A stretch of DNA of 64,000 nt from Ciceribacter sichuanensis (GTDB lineage Bacteria; Pseudomonadota; Alphaproteobacteria; Rhizobiales; Rhizobiaceae), in contig NZ_JAMXLX010000008.1 in assembly GCF_024055605.1 (NCBI RefSeq), positions 131,501 to 195,500 on the forward strand. Direction: 5' to 3'. Below are positions 26,406 to 34,940 of the stretch, in pieces; within the stretch, counting starts at the first letter, position 1, and each line of letters opens with the position of its first letter. The notes beneath the pieces are model-generated. The model did not search any database. It worked only from the letters and a program-made list of their open reading frames with translations, and was not told the DNA's origin. A program made the translations under genes and the position numbers.

Positions 26406-27320
26406 CTAACCAGCCGCTATTGGATCATCAATATCTTGGCTCTGGAAATGGTCGATCAAGAAGCGGGCGGCCGGTCCTGGAGGTGTGTCCGTTCGGTAAA
26501 CAGCCTGAAGGCGATAAGGACCGCCCTTGCAGTCAGGGAGATCAAGGTGCACCAGACGCCCTGCCTGTATATCATCTCTCACCATTGGTTCGGGCATGTT
26601 GCCCCAGCCAATGCCTTCCTTTAGCAGCATGTGCTTGGCGCCAAGATCAGCGAGGCGCCACGTATGGTTCCCGACAACAGCAAACTCGTGCCCTTGGGTA
26701 AGAGGTGATCTGTCTGTCAAGACCAGCTGGATATGACCTCGGGCCGCGCCCGGAGGATGAGAACCACCCGCCAAGGGATGATCCGGCGAGGCGACGGGGA
26801 TCAGCTTTACGAAGCCCACCCCGATGCGCTCCAGGCCCGCGATTTCGACATCAAGTGGGCCACTGATGCCGATCGCGGCGGTTCGATTGAGCACAATCTG
26901 CGTCACGGCGCCCAAGGCTTCGACATAAAGCCGAAGAGATACGCTGGGAAACTCTTTTCGAAAAGCTTTCAAGGCGTCCATGACGCGGGCGGCAGGTAGC
27001 ATGACGTCCAGCGCGAGGTGCACCTCCGGCTCCACGCCGCGGAGCATACTTTTAACTTTAGCCCGGAGATTGTCGATGCCATGGGCGACGCCCTTAGCTT
27101 CAGCGAGGACCGTCCTCCCCTCCAACGTCAGCTGCGGCTTCTTCGTTGAGAGCCGGTCGAAGAGCGTGACACCCAACTGCGTTTCGAGGTTGGCAATCGT
27201 GTAGCTGATCACAGAAGTAGCACGGTTGAGCTTCCTGGACGCGGCCGCAAAGCTGCCTGTCTCGACGACCGTGATGAAAACTCTGAGCTGATCCAGCGTC
27301 GGCTGGCCGGGGTCTGACAT
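26406..27320 (-). CDS. LysR-family transcriptional regulator
   Basis: A 304-residue regulator from the ATG at 27320, preceded by GAGGA. The N-terminal winged helix (LDQLRVFITVVETGSFAAAS, then NLETQLGVTLFDRL) is followed by a LysR substrate domain (HLALDVMLPAARVMDALKAF). It is divergent from the pirin gene with 99 bases between starts, the classic arrangement for a LysR protein that controls the neighbouring operon. Confidence 0.9.
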   Translation of the reverse strand: MSDPGQPTLDQLRVFITVVETGSFAAASRKLNRATSVISYTIANLETQLGVTLFDRLSTKKPQLTLEGRTVLAEAKGVAHGIDNLRAKVKSMLRGVEPEVHLALDVMLPAARVMDALKAFRKEFPSVSLRLYVEALGAVTQIVLNRTAAIGISGPLDVEIAGLERIGVGFVKLIPVASPDHPLAGGSHPPGAARGHIQLVLTDRSPLTQGHEFAVVGNHTWRLADLGAKHMLLKEGIGWGNMPEPMVRDDIQAGRLVHLDLPDCKGGPYRLQAVYRTDTPPGPAARFLIDHFQSQDIDDPIAAG

Positions 27321-27334
27321 TTCCAATTCCTCGA

Positions 27335-27371
27335 ACGTTTTCGTCAAAATTATCTCAGTTTTCCGAAACGT
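27335..27371. promoter_or_regulatory. Divergent LysR/pirin control region
   Basis: An interrupted inverted repeat, ACGTTTTCG at 27335 and CGAAACGT at 27364, flanks ATTATCTCAGTTTT (27349-27362). Related ATTAT-CAG-TTTT sequences occur before wrbA (29029) and before the DoxX gene (31913). Confidence 0.4.
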
Positions 27372-27419
27372 CTAGTGGGCCTACCTTCAATCCATCGAAT
27401 TCAACCGCCGGAGCTGACA

Positions 27420-28316
27420 ATGTCTTATTTGTCGAACGCTGACATAGCGCAGGTTATCCTGCCCTCGACCCGTGACCTCGGAGGCTTCTCCGTCCGCCGG
27501 GCCCTGCCCGCAGCCATGCGCCAGATGGTCGGGCCGTTCATATTTCTCGACAGTTTCGGACCTGTGCGGTTCGGTGCTGGAGAAGGGATTGATACCCGCC
27601 CTCACCCACATATCGGCCTTTCAACACTCACTTACCTTCTAGAAGGTGAGCTGCTGCATCGTGACAGCGAAAGCTACGTGCAGGCGATCAACCCCGGGGA
27701 AGTCAATCTGATGGTCGCCGGTTCCGGCATTGTCCACTCGGAGAGGACGCCGGAACATATCCGCAAGGACGGCGGCAAACTCACGGGCCTGCAGAGCTGG
27801 ATCGCTCTCCCTAAACAATCGGAAGAGATTGGGCCGCTCTTTCAGCACCTTGGCACCCATGAACTGCCAACGATCAATGGCGAGGGCATCGATATGAAGC
27901 TTCTCGCCGGCAACCTGCACGGACGGCGCTCACTTGCCAGAACCTTCTCTGACCTCTTCTCTGCAGAGATCCAACTTCAGGCTGGAGCCCGCTACAGGAT
28001 CGACGGAGAGCATATCGAGCGAGCGATCTTCGTCGTCACCGGTACAATCGAGATCATCGGGCAAGACGGTACATATGGTCCGGATCGTCTCATCGTGTTC
28101 AAGCCGGGCGCCGAGATCGTGGTGAAAGCGAACCATCCAGCCCGGTTTCTTGCCTTCGGAGGCGAGCCGCTTCCTGAAAAGCGGTTCATCCGCTGGAATT
28201 TCGTGGCCACGGACCAGGAGCGCATTCGCCATGCTGCCGACCAGTGGCGCGAACGACAATTCCCCGGCGTGCCCGGCGACGACGAGTTCATTCCCCTCCC
28301 CGACAACTTCACCTGA
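27420..28316 (+). CDS. Pirin family protein
   Basis: A 298-residue bicupin from the ATG at 27420, after CCGGAG. The N-terminal cupin has FSVRRALPAAMRQMVGPFIFLDSFGP, then GIDTRPHPHIGLSTLTYLLEGEL with the metal-binding histidines and NLMVAGSGIVHSERTPE. The C-terminal cupin is complete. Bacterial pirins act as quercetinase-like dioxygenases or redox-sensing regulators. Its neighbours are an NADP reductase-like protein and WrbA, pointing to quinone or oxidative stress. Confidence 0.9.
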   Translation: MSYLSNADIAQVILPSTRDLGGFSVRRALPAAMRQMVGPFIFLDSFGPVRFGAGEGIDTRPHPHIGLSTLTYLLEGELLHRDSESYVQAINPGEVNLMVAGSGIVHSERTPEHIRKDGGKLTGLQSWIALPKQSEEIGPLFQHLGTHELPTINGEGIDMKLLAGNLHGRRSLARTFSDLFSAEIQLQAGARYRIDGEHIERAIFVVTGTIEIIGQDGTYGPDRLIVFKPGAEIVVKANHPARFLAFGGEPLPEKRFIRWNFVATDQERIRHAADQWRERQFPGVPGDDEFIPLPDNFT

Positions 28317-28343
28317 AATCAAATACAACCAAGGAGAAATACC

Positions 28344-28940
28344 ATGACGACCTATGCAATCATCGGTTCCGGTGCGATCGGCTCTGCACTGGCCGAACGT
28401 TTTCATGCAGCAGGCGTGTATGCCGTTATCGCCAATACCCGCGGTCCGGCTTCGCTTCAGTCAATCACCGAGAAGTTCGATACCAAGGTGGAGGCGGTCG
28501 AACTCGATCAGGCTCTTCAGTCGGACGTCCTTATTCTGGCCGTGCCTTACGACGCCGTGCCGGACGTCGCCCGCAGAAAGACTGCCTGGGATGGCCGCAC
28601 GATCGTCGATGCGACAAATGCAATTGACTTTCCCGCCTTCAAACCGCGCGACCTCGGTGGCCGACTATCATCGGAGATCGTCGCAGAGCTTTTTCCCGGC
28701 GCCCAGCTTGTCAAGGCGTTCAACACCCTCCCGGCCGCCGTTCTGGCTGCCGATCCGGAGAAAACGAGTGGAAAGCGCGTTCTCTTCCTATCAGGTAACT
28801 ATCCGGAGGCCAGCAAGAAGGTAGCAGACCTCATTGCTCGTCTGGGTTTCGCTCCGTCTGATCTAGGCAGTTTCAAAGCCTCCGGGTCCCTTCAGCATTT
28901 CGGGCAGCCGCTGGTCGCGCTCAACCTGCTGAAGGACTGA
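28344..28940 (+). CDS. NADPH-dependent F420 reductase-like oxidoreductase
   Basis: A 198-residue Rossmann protein. The nucleotide site is IIGSGAIGSALAERF (GxGxxG) near residues 5-19, followed by NTRGPASL, a Rossmann strand turn compatible with NADPH. Conserved DLGGRLSSEIVAELFPGAQLVKAFNTLP and LFLSGNYPEA match the F420-dependent NADP reductase family, whose bacterial members without F420 probably use flavins or other acceptors. AAGGAG precedes the ATG 27 bases after pirin, so they form an operon. Confidence 0.85.
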   Translation: MTTYAIIGSGAIGSALAERFHAAGVYAVIANTRGPASLQSITEKFDTKVEAVELDQALQSDVLILAVPYDAVPDVARRKTAWDGRTIVDATNAIDFPAFKPRDLGGRLSSEIVAELFPGAQLVKAFNTLPAAVLAADPEKTSGKRVLFLSGNYPEASKKVADLIARLGFAPSDLGSFKASGSLQHFGQPLVALNLLKD

Positions 28941-29028
28941 AATCGTTCCATAGAGAGCGATTACAGGGAAGGCAATTTTGGATCTCTGGCGCCACATACA
29001 GTCGATTAAATCGAACGCTATGGATCAA

Positions 29029-29050
29029 ATTATGCAGCTTTTATCGAACG
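29029..29050 (+). promoter_or_regulatory. Regulatory-type repeat upstream of wrbA
   Basis: ATTATGCAGCTTTTATCG continues to AACG at 29050, closely matching 31913-31933 and more loosely 27349-27370. The intergenic region (28941-29105) also holds ATCGAACG twice. Confidence 0.4.
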
Positions 29051-29105
29051 ATGAAAAAACAGATGTTGCTTTCATCGACACCAACATACCCACGGAGTTA
29101 CAGAA

Positions 29106-29714
29106 ATGACCAAGGTTCTCGTTCTCTACTACTCGTCCTACGGCCACATCGAGACAATGGCGGGCTCAATCGCTGAAGGCGCACGAAGCACCGGCGCCGA
29201 TGTGACGATCAAGCGCGTCCCGGAAACTGTCCCGCTCGAAATTGCCGAAAAGGCTCATTTCAAGATCAACCAGGACGCACCGATTGCGACGGTAGCGGAA
29301 CTCGCCGACTATGACGCGATCATCGTCGGTACCGGAACACGCTTCGGGCGGATGTCGTCGCAGATGGCGGCCTTCCTCGACCAGGCCGGTGGCCTGTGGG
29401 CACGGGGAGCTCTCAACGGCAAGGTGGGCGCAGCGTTCGCATCGACCGGCACCCAGCATGGCGGACAGGAAACCACCCTGTTCTCGATCATCACCAACCT
29501 CATGCACTTTGGCATGATCATCGTCGGCCTGCCCTATAGCCACCAGGGCCAGATGAGCACTGAAGAAATTGTTGGTGGCGCTCCTTACGGGGCAACGACA
29601 GTTGCCGGTGGCGACGGGTCGCGCCAGCCTTCGCAGATCGATCTCGCGGGTGCCTTCCACCAGGGCGAGATCGTCGCCCGCACTGCAGCTGCTCTTGTCG
29701 CTGCCCGCAACTAA
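29106..29714 (+). CDS. wrbA: NAD(P)H:quinone oxidoreductase WrbA
   Basis: A 202-residue flavodoxin-fold protein of usual WrbA length. FMN phosphate loop is [14 protein letters not shown]; further WrbA signatures are [19 protein letters not shown] and [17 protein letters not shown], plus PYSHQGQM and GGSPYGATT-like [17 protein letters not shown]. It reduces quinones by two electrons using NAD(P)H, preventing semiquinone formation. It stands alone between the F420-like gene and an SDR operon. Confidence 0.95.
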   Translation: MTKVLVLYYSSYGHIETMAGSIAEGARSTGADVTIKRVPETVPLEIAEKAHFKINQDAPIATVAELADYDAIIVGTGTRFGRMSSQMAAFLDQAGGLWARGALNGKVGAAFASTGTQHGGQETTLFSIITNLMHFGMIIVGLPYSHQGQMSTEEIVGGAPYGATTVAGGDGSRQPSQIDLAGAFHQGEIVARTAAALVAARN

Positions 29715-29787
29715 ACCCGCCTAAATCAATCTTAAAATTCAGCTCCAACCAGACCAGCCGATTGCGATCGGCTGGTAAGGAGAAGTC

Positions 29788-30561
29788 ATGTCCTCGCTTT
29801 TCTCAAACAAGGTTGTCGCGGTCACCGGTGCAGGCTCTGGGATCGGTCGGGCGATAGCACTTGGGCTCGCTCGCGACGGCGCAACAGTACATCTGGCTGA
29901 TCGCGATGCCGCCGCGCTCACCCAAACTGCAGAGCTCATCCGAGCCGAAGATGGCAGGGTGTTCACAACCGAACTTGACGTAGCAAGCGAACTCCAGGTC
30001 GTCGGATGGATCGAGCAGATCGGTTCTACATCCGGCTGTCTCCATGCGGCCTTCAACAATGCGGGTATAACCGGCCCTGCGAAGCGCATCGAAGACTATG
30101 CTCTTGAGGATTTTCAACGGGTGATCGCCGTCAATCTGCAAAGTGTTTTTCTCGGGATGAAGTACCAGATCCCGTTGATCAAGCGCAGTGGCGGTGGCTC
30201 GATCGTAAACACAGCTTCGGTCGCTGCTTTGACGGGACTAGGAGGCATGAGTGCCTACGCTGCTTCAAAGCATGGCGTGCAAGGGCTGACCCGGGTTGTC
30301 GCGATGGAAAATGCGGCGCACGGCATCCGCGTCAACGCGATTGCGCCCGGCTGGACTGAAACGCCAATGGTTGTGGCAAACAGCCAACAAAACCCCGCCT
30401 TTGCCGCACTCGCTCAAAACGCCATTCCTGCCAAACGCGGCGGCAGGCCGGAGGAAATCGCGGCCGCGGCAATCTGGCTTGCCTCCGAAGCCACCTCCTA
30501 TGTCACCGGACACATGCTGACCGTCGATGGCGGCATGACGATTGGTGGCTTCGAACTTTGA
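29788..30561 (+). CDS. Short-chain dehydrogenase/reductase (SDR)
   Basis: A 257-residue classical SDR. Cofactor motif TGAGSGIG at about residue 14, acidic DRD after strand 2 favouring NAD(H), NNAG, catalytic S and YAASK, and the late APGWTETPM. The C-terminal TSYVTGHMLTVDGGMTIGGFEL is typical. AAGGAG precedes the ATG. It is followed 25 bases on by a SnoaL-like gene and another SDR, forming a three-gene unit. The substrate is unknown. Confidence 0.9.
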   Translation: MSSLFSNKVVAVTGAGSGIGRAIALGLARDGATVHLADRDAAALTQTAELIRAEDGRVFTTELDVASELQVVGWIEQIGSTSGCLHAAFNNAGITGPAKRIEDYALEDFQRVIAVNLQSVFLGMKYQIPLIKRSGGGSIVNTASVAALTGLGGMSAYAASKHGVQGLTRVVAMENAAHGIRVNAIAPGWTETPMVVANSQQNPAFAALAQNAIPAKRGGRPEEIAAAAIWLASEATSYVTGHMLTVDGGMTIGGFEL

Positions 30562-30586
30562 CGCTCAATCTTGAAAGGAACATCCC

Positions 30587-31033
30587 ATGTCTGACCAAAA
30601 CGAAGCATTGAAAGCAGTCGTCCGCCGTAACACACTCGAGGTGCAGTCCGGCGGTAATTTCGAGCTCTTTGACCAGCTTTTCGCCGAAGACTTTCTGGAC
30701 CACACACCGCAGCCTGGGGGGACGCCAGACAAGGAAGGAGCCCGCCGCCTTTACCATGCTCTGCGCGAAGCCTTCCCGGACTTCCACGCCGAAATTCACT
30801 GGCAAGCGGTCGACGGCGACATCGTGACGACTTTCAAGACCTATCACGGCACGCATCAGGGCGTCGTCCTTGGGATCGCGCCAACGGGCCGCCAGATCAA
30901 GTTCGAAACCGTCGACGCCATGCGCATTCGCGACGGCCAGATCGTCGAACACTGGGGCGTGGCCAACCTCTATTATCTTCTGCAACAACTCGACGCCCTG
31001 CCCTCCTCGGCTCCCAAAGTGCCGGAACATTAA
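30587..31033 (+). CDS. SnoaL-like ester cyclase/NTF2-fold protein
   Basis: A 148-residue protein with the SnoaL polyketide-cyclase fold: DQLFAEDFLDHTPQPGG, DFHAEIHWQAVDGDIVTTFKTYHGTHQG and the terminal IVEHWGVANLYYLLQQL. In rhizobial genomes such proteins accompany SDRs and may be isomerases or hydrolases of small carbonyl compounds. It lies between two SDR genes with short gaps (25 and 11 bases). Confidence 0.85.
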   Translation: MSDQNEALKAVVRRNTLEVQSGGNFELFDQLFAEDFLDHTPQPGGTPDKEGARRLYHALREAFPDFHAEIHWQAVDGDIVTTFKTYHGTHQGVVLGIAPTGRQIKFETVDAMRIRDGQIVEHWGVANLYYLLQQLDALPSSAPKVPEH

Positions 31034-31044
31034 GGATCACCACA

Positions 31045-31821
31045 ATGAGCAACAGCAACATTCTCGACGGCAAGGTCGTCATCGTAACCGGCGCATCAAG
31101 CGGCATTGGCCGTGCGATCGCCATCCGGGCTGCCGAACATGGCGCCAAAGCAGTTATCGTCTCTGACGTCGTGGAAGCACCGCGCGAAGGCGGTGAACCG
31201 ACTGCCTCCGAGATCAGAAAACTGGGGGCAAAATCCGTCTTCGTGAAAGCAGACGTCAGCCGCAAGGCTGACAACGACGCCCTCGTTGCGGCGGCAGAAG
31301 AATTCGGCGGCGTCGATGTCATGGTCGCAAATGCAGGCATTACGCTGAAGACAGACGGGGCGGAGGTTCCGGAAGACGATTACCGCCGCCTGATGTCTGT
31401 CAATCTCGATGGCCCGCTATTTGGAGCGCAGGCAGCTGCGCGTCAGATGAAAGCACTCAACAAGCAGGGCAGCATTGTCCTCATGGCAAGCATGGGCGGG
31501 ATCTCTGGCGCCGGCATCACCGTCGCCTACTCGACCAGCAAGGGCGGCGTTGTGCTGATGGCCAAATCATTGGCCGACGCTCTTGGCCCTGACGGAATCC
31601 GCGTCAATGCAGTCGCACCCGGCACCATCGACACCGAGCTTCTTCGCACCAGCCCCGGCATCGCACAGGCCTCCGAGGGCTTTCGCCAGAGGACGCCGCT
31701 TCGCCGGCTTGGCAAACCGGCAGAAGTCGGAGATGCTGTCGCCTTCCTTGGCTCGGACCTATCGAGCTATGTGTCTGGTACCACGCTCCTCGTGGATGGA
31801 GGGCTGCTCTCCGTTATCTGA
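31045..31821 (+). CDS. Short-chain dehydrogenase/reductase (SDR)
   Basis: A 258-residue classical SDR with TGASSGIG at about residue 15, ANAG, a catalytic serine in LMASMGG, YSTSKGG and APGTIDTELL. The SDVVEAP after strand 2 suggests NAD preference. It ends SSYVSGTTLLVDGGLLSVI and is directly followed by an intrinsic terminator. It is third in the SDR-SnoaL-SDR unit. Confidence 0.9.
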   Translation: MSNSNILDGKVVIVTGASSGIGRAIAIRAAEHGAKAVIVSDVVEAPREGGEPTASEIRKLGAKSVFVKADVSRKADNDALVAAAEEFGGVDVMVANAGITLKTDGAEVPEDDYRRLMSVNLDGPLFGAQAAARQMKALNKQGSIVLMASMGGISGAGITVAYSTSKGGVVLMAKSLADALGPDGIRVNAVAPGTIDTELLRTSPGIAQASEGFRQRTPLRRLGKPAEVGDAVAFLGSDLSSYVSGTTLLVDGGLLSVI

Positions 31822-31841
31822 TTTCTCGACCCTCCAGTCGG

Positions 31842-31870
31842 ACCCGCGCCCTCAAAAAGCGCGGGTTTTT
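31842..31870 (+). terminator. Intrinsic terminator of the SDR-SnoaL-SDR unit
   Basis: Stem ACCCGCGC / GCGCGGGT with a nine-base loop is followed by TTTTTCTTTG, a textbook T tract, 20 bases after the last stop. Confidence 0.88.
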
Positions 31871-31912
31871 CTTTGCTTCCATCATTCGATTTTCTCGACG
31901 ATAATCGGCGAT

Positions 31913-31933
31913 ATTATCCAGCTTTTTCGTTCG
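31913..31933 (+). promoter_or_regulatory. Regulatory-type repeat upstream of the DoxX gene
   Basis: ATTATCCAGCTTTTTCG, continuing to TTCG, matches the sequence upstream of wrbA (29029-29050) over about 18 of 21 positions. It lies 70 bases before the DoxX start. Confidence 0.4.
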
Positions 31934-32003
31934 CTTGGATGATGGCAATTTCTCCCCACGACGCAGCCACGGTGGCTACGCCCCAAACTTAAGGAGAACG
32001 TCC

Positions 32004-32438
32004 ATGTCTTATTCCGAAGCAATCGCCCAGCGCGTTGAAACTCTCTCCCATTCGGCCCTCATCAACGGCGTCACGCCTCTCACCGGCCGCGTCCTGCTGG
32101 CGGCAATCTTCCTTCTGTCCGGAATCAGTAAGATCTCTGATCCAGCTGGGACGATCGGCTATATCAATATGGTCGGCCTGCCCTTCCCGCCGCTGTCCTA
32201 CGGTGCAGCGGTCGTGACTGAGCTCCTGGGCAGCATTGCCCTGATCCTCGGCTTCCAGACCCGCATCGTCGCTCTGATCCTTGCCCTGTTCAGCGTTGCC
32301 ACGGCACTGACGTTCCACAACAACCTCAGCGACCTGAACCAGTTCATCCACTTCTTCAAGAACATCGCAATGGCCGGCGGCCTGCTCCAGGTCGTGGCGT
32401 TCGGCGCAGGCCGTTTCAGCCTCGACGCCCGCCGCTAA
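32004..32438 (+). CDS. DoxX family membrane protein
   Basis: A 144-residue protein from the ATG at 32004, after AAGGAG; an open upstream extension was rejected. Four hydrophobic segments are evident, beginning GRVLLAAIFLLSGISKISDP, the DoxX hallmark, then GAAVVTELLGSIALILGF and two more. DoxX proteins are linked to quinone redox and sulfur or disulfide stress in the inner membrane. The hairpin after its stop ends the transcript. Confidence 0.9.
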   Translation: MSYSEAIAQRVETLSHSALINGVTPLTGRVLLAAIFLLSGISKISDPAGTIGYINMVGLPFPPLSYGAAVVTELLGSIALILGFQTRIVALILALFSVATALTFHNNLSDLNQFIHFFKNIAMAGGLLQVVAFGAGRFSLDARR

Positions 32439-32460
32439 GCGAAGCACCCGATCAAAAGAA

Positions 32461-32484
32461 AAGCCCGGACGATGGTCCGGGCTT
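32461..32484. terminator. Bidirectional terminator between the DoxX and SDR genes
   Basis: A ten-base perfect stem AAGCCCGGAC / GTCCGGGCTT with a GATG loop sits between convergent genes; TCTCGTGCTTTTT follows on the + strand and CTTTT on the - strand. Confidence 0.85.
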
Positions 32485-32494
32485 CTCGTGCTTT

Positions 32495-33265
32495 TTACTT
32501 GCCCCATTCCGGGCCGCCATCGGTGCAGGTCTGGCCCCCATCGACAGGCAGGACAATTCCGGTGATCCAGGCCGCTTCATCACTGGCAAGAAAAGCAACC
32601 GCCGAGGCAATCTCTTCAGGTTGGCCTGCCCGTCGCAACGGAATCCGGTCCCACGCCTTATCGAGAAGCGCGTCGTCATCCATGATAGCATCCACCATTC
32701 CCGTGACAGTAAGCCCGGGCGCCACTGTATTGGCTCTGACACCGAACTTGCCGAGGTCACAGGCTGCTGAGCGGGTCAAATTCGCAACCCCACCCTTTGC
32801 AGCATTATAGGCCGCATGGCTCCAGCCGCCACCAAGGGATGACACGGAGCCGATGTTGACGATCGAACCCTTGGTCTCCTTCAGATGCGGGACCGCTGCA
32901 CGGCTCATGTAGAAGACACCGGAGAGGTCAGAGGCAATGCACTCGTCCCAATCCTGATCGCTCGTCTCTTCGATGGTGCCGACGAGATTCATGCCGGCGG
33001 CATTGACGACAGTGTCGATCCGGCCGAAGCGCTCCACGGTCGCGGCAACAAGGGCGTCGCAGTCCGGCCGTGAAGAAACATTCGCGACAAAGGTGCCACT
33101 GCGGTCGGCCGGCATCTTGGAGGCAACGTCCGACAACCGCTTCTCCGTCCTGCCGGAGATCATCACGGACGCTCCTTCTTCAAGAAGCCGGTTAGCAATG
33201 GCGGCGCCGATACCGGAACCACCGCCCGTTACGATTGCTACCTTTCCATCAAATCGCTTTGACAT
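32495..33265 (-). CDS. Short-chain dehydrogenase/reductase (SDR)
   Basis: A 256-residue SDR from the ATG at 33265, after GAAGGAG; 40 further open codons upstream overlap the end of the next SDR gene and were not used. Motifs: TGGGSGIG, NAAG in place of NNAG, catalytic S in GSVSSLGGG, YNAAKGG, and the end AAWITGIVLPVDGGQTCTDGG. It is the last gene of a leftward ABM-SDR-SDR unit. Confidence 0.9.
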   Translation of the reverse strand: MSKRFDGKVAIVTGGGSGIGAAIANRLLEEGASVMISGRTEKRLSDVASKMPADRSGTFVANVSSRPDCDALVAATVERFGRIDTVVNAAGMNLVGTIEETSDQDWDECIASDLSGVFYMSRAAVPHLKETKGSIVNIGSVSSLGGGWSHAAYNAAKGGVANLTRSAACDLGKFGVRANTVAPGLTVTGMVDAIMDDDALLDKAWDRIPLRRAGQPEEIASAVAFLASDEAAWITGIVLPVDGGQTCTDGGPEWGK

Positions 33266-33338
33266 GACACACTCCTTCATTCTCCGTGGCGAAGGCCGCG
33301 GCAGTGTTGGTTTCGTGTTTGGGTTTAACTGGATTGGT

Positions 33339-34178
33339 TCAGTTTGTCGGGAAGTCGGCGGAACGAGACAAAGCTTCCCAGGCAAGGACGTTCGCCTTGA
33401 GGTCTTCAGCCTTCTTCAGGGCTGCGTCCGCGGCGTCATTGCCGAGCGGAAGGTGATGCGGAGGCTGTTGCGCCAGCACGGCTTTCCGGATCGCCTTTGC
33501 TGCGCGCGCGGGATCACCGGCCTGCTTTCCGACCGATGCGTGGTAAGCACGACGTGCCTCGCCCGCTGTCGCCTCGTAATCCTCAATGGACGCGGAGACC
33601 TCGTTCGACGAGCCTGCCCATTCCGTCCGGAACGCGCTTGGCTCGACGGTCATGACGTTGATCCCGAGTGGGACGACTTCTTTCCGGAGCGTATCCGACA
33701 GGCCTTCCACGGCAAATTTGGTCGCGCAGTAATAGCCTACGCCGGTGTAGCCAACCAGGCCGCCGATTGATGTCAGATTGACGATCGTACCACCGCGGCG
33801 GGCTCGCATATGCGGAAGCACCGAATGGATCGTGTTGGCGACACCAAAGAAATTGACATCAAACAGGCGGCGGGCGTCGGCTTCGGCGGTTTCTTCAATA
33901 GCACCGAAGAAACCGATCCCGGCGTTGTTGATCAGAACGTCGATGCGTCCGAAGTGCGCTTCTGCAGCGTCAACAACCTTTTGGCACTGATCCCGATCGA
34001 TGACGTCGAGCGGGAGGATCAGGGCATCGCCCTTCTGCTCAAGATCCGCGATCTTGTCGGTTTTGCGAGCCGTCACCACGACTTTTTCACCGGCTTCCAG
34101 CAGGTGTTCCGCGATATAGCGACCGAAGCCTGTAGAGCATCCGGTTACGAGCCAGACTTTAGGGTTTTGCGTCCTCAT
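33339..34178 (-). CDS. Short-chain dehydrogenase/reductase, retinol-dehydrogenase-like
   Basis: A 279-residue SDR. The cofactor motif is TGCSTGFG, with TARKTDK after strand 2 implying NADPH. NNAGIGFFG, YCATKFAVEG and VEPSAFRTEWAG place it among the RDH-like SDRs, which are longer at the C-terminus and lack the GG ending. AAGGAG precedes the ATG, 20 bases after the monooxygenase-like gene. Confidence 0.9.
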   Translation of the reverse strand: MRTQNPKVWLVTGCSTGFGRYIAEHLLEAGEKVVVTARKTDKIADLEQKGDALILPLDVIDRDQCQKVVDAAEAHFGRIDVLINNAGIGFFGAIEETAEADARRLFDVNFFGVANTIHSVLPHMRARRGGTIVNLTSIGGLVGYTGVGYYCATKFAVEGLSDTLRKEVVPLGINVMTVEPSAFRTEWAGSSNEVSASIEDYEATAGEARRAYHASVGKQAGDPARAAKAIRKAVLAQQPPHHLPLGNDAADAALKKAEDLKANVLAWEALSRSADFPTN

Positions 34179-34198
34179 TTCATATACTCCTTTCTGTT

Positions 34199-34501
34199 TC
34201 AGACCTGCGGCGACCGTTGCTGGTAGCCGCAGATTTCAACGTCTTCGACGCAAAGGTCCGGGACCTTCGCCATGAAGACCTCGACGTAAGGTGTGCTCAT
34301 ATGCAGTTTGAAGTCGGAGGCGTGCCGCCAGTCTTCGAGCACCATCCACACGTCGGGAACGTCATTGGACTGGTGGATCTCGTAGCGGAGGCAGCCTTCC
34401 TCGTTTCGGGACGGAGCGACGAGCTGAAGCAGTTCGTCACCCAGATCTCCTGAGCGGCCCGGCTTTGCGGTGAAGTAGGCCACATCGGTGAGGTCAGCCA
34501 T
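34199..34501 (-). CDS. Putative quinol monooxygenase (ABM domain)
   Basis: A 100-residue protein of the YgiN/ABM ferredoxin-like dimeric alpha-beta barrel: YFTAKPGRSGDLGDELLQLV, EEGCLRYEIHQS, WMVLEDWRHASDFKLHM and STPYVEVF. Members oxidise quinols or act as cofactor-free monooxygenases. It is the first gene of the leftward ABM-SDR-SDR unit and is preceded by an AraC-type direct repeat. Confidence 0.88.
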   Translation of the reverse strand: MADLTDVAYFTAKPGRSGDLGDELLQLVAPSRNEEGCLRYEIHQSNDVPDVWMVLEDWRHASDFKLHMSTPYVEVFMAKVPDLCVEDVEICGYQQRSPQV

Positions 34502-34569
34502 TTCAGGTCTCCTTCTCGGTTAGGGCAACACCCGCATAGTGACGGCATGCCTGGAAAAGATCTGCCGCG

Positions 34570-34599
34570 TCTTTGCGGGAGCTGTCGTGATCTTGCTCC
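34570..34599 (-). promoter_or_regulatory. AraC-type direct repeat upstream of the ABM-SDR-SDR unit
   Basis: CTGTCGTGATCTTGCTC (34582-34598) agrees at 16 of 17 positions with CTGTCGCGATCTTGCTC at 36403-36419. A weaker half TCTTTGC lies 21 bases to its left. Two helical turns is normal spacing for AraC-family half-sites. Confidence 0.5.
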
Positions 34600-34601
34600 T
34601 T

Positions 34602-34886
34602 TCAGACGCCGTTGATCGCGATGATGCGCGATGCGGCCGCAGCCTGCCGCTGAGCGGCCAAGGGCGCGTATTCGGGGGATGCGAAGAGCTGGCGGATCGC
34701 ATCCTTGTCCGGAAATTCGATGATAAGCATGTTGGTGGCGGTCCAGCCCTCCAGCTCCAGTGGTGTTTCGTCGATTGCGATGAGCTTGCCGCCGGCTTTG
34801 GCGACGAGCGGCAATGCCTTTGACCTGTAATCTTCGATAGACTTCATGTCGTGAATGTCGAGGTCAACGACGAGGTACGCAGTCAT
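34602..34886 (-). CDS. DUF1330 family protein
   Basis: A 94-residue ferredoxin-like barrel protein: YLVVDLDIHDMKSIEDYRSK, then GGKLIAIDETPLELEGW and MLIIEFPDKDAIRQLFASPEY, the DUF1330 signature. Related to ABM proteins in fold; function unknown. It is the last gene of the SDR-flavin reductase-DUF1330 unit. Confidence 0.9.
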   Translation of the reverse strand: MTAYLVVDLDIHDMKSIEDYRSKALPLVAKAGGKLIAIDETPLELEGWTATNMLIIEFPDKDAIRQLFASPEYAPLAAQRQAAAASRIIAINGV

Positions 34887-34940
34887 GGTTGTCTTCCTTT
34901 CGTAATGGGTTGCAGGTGATTTTTTTGGGCCCGGCGCCTC

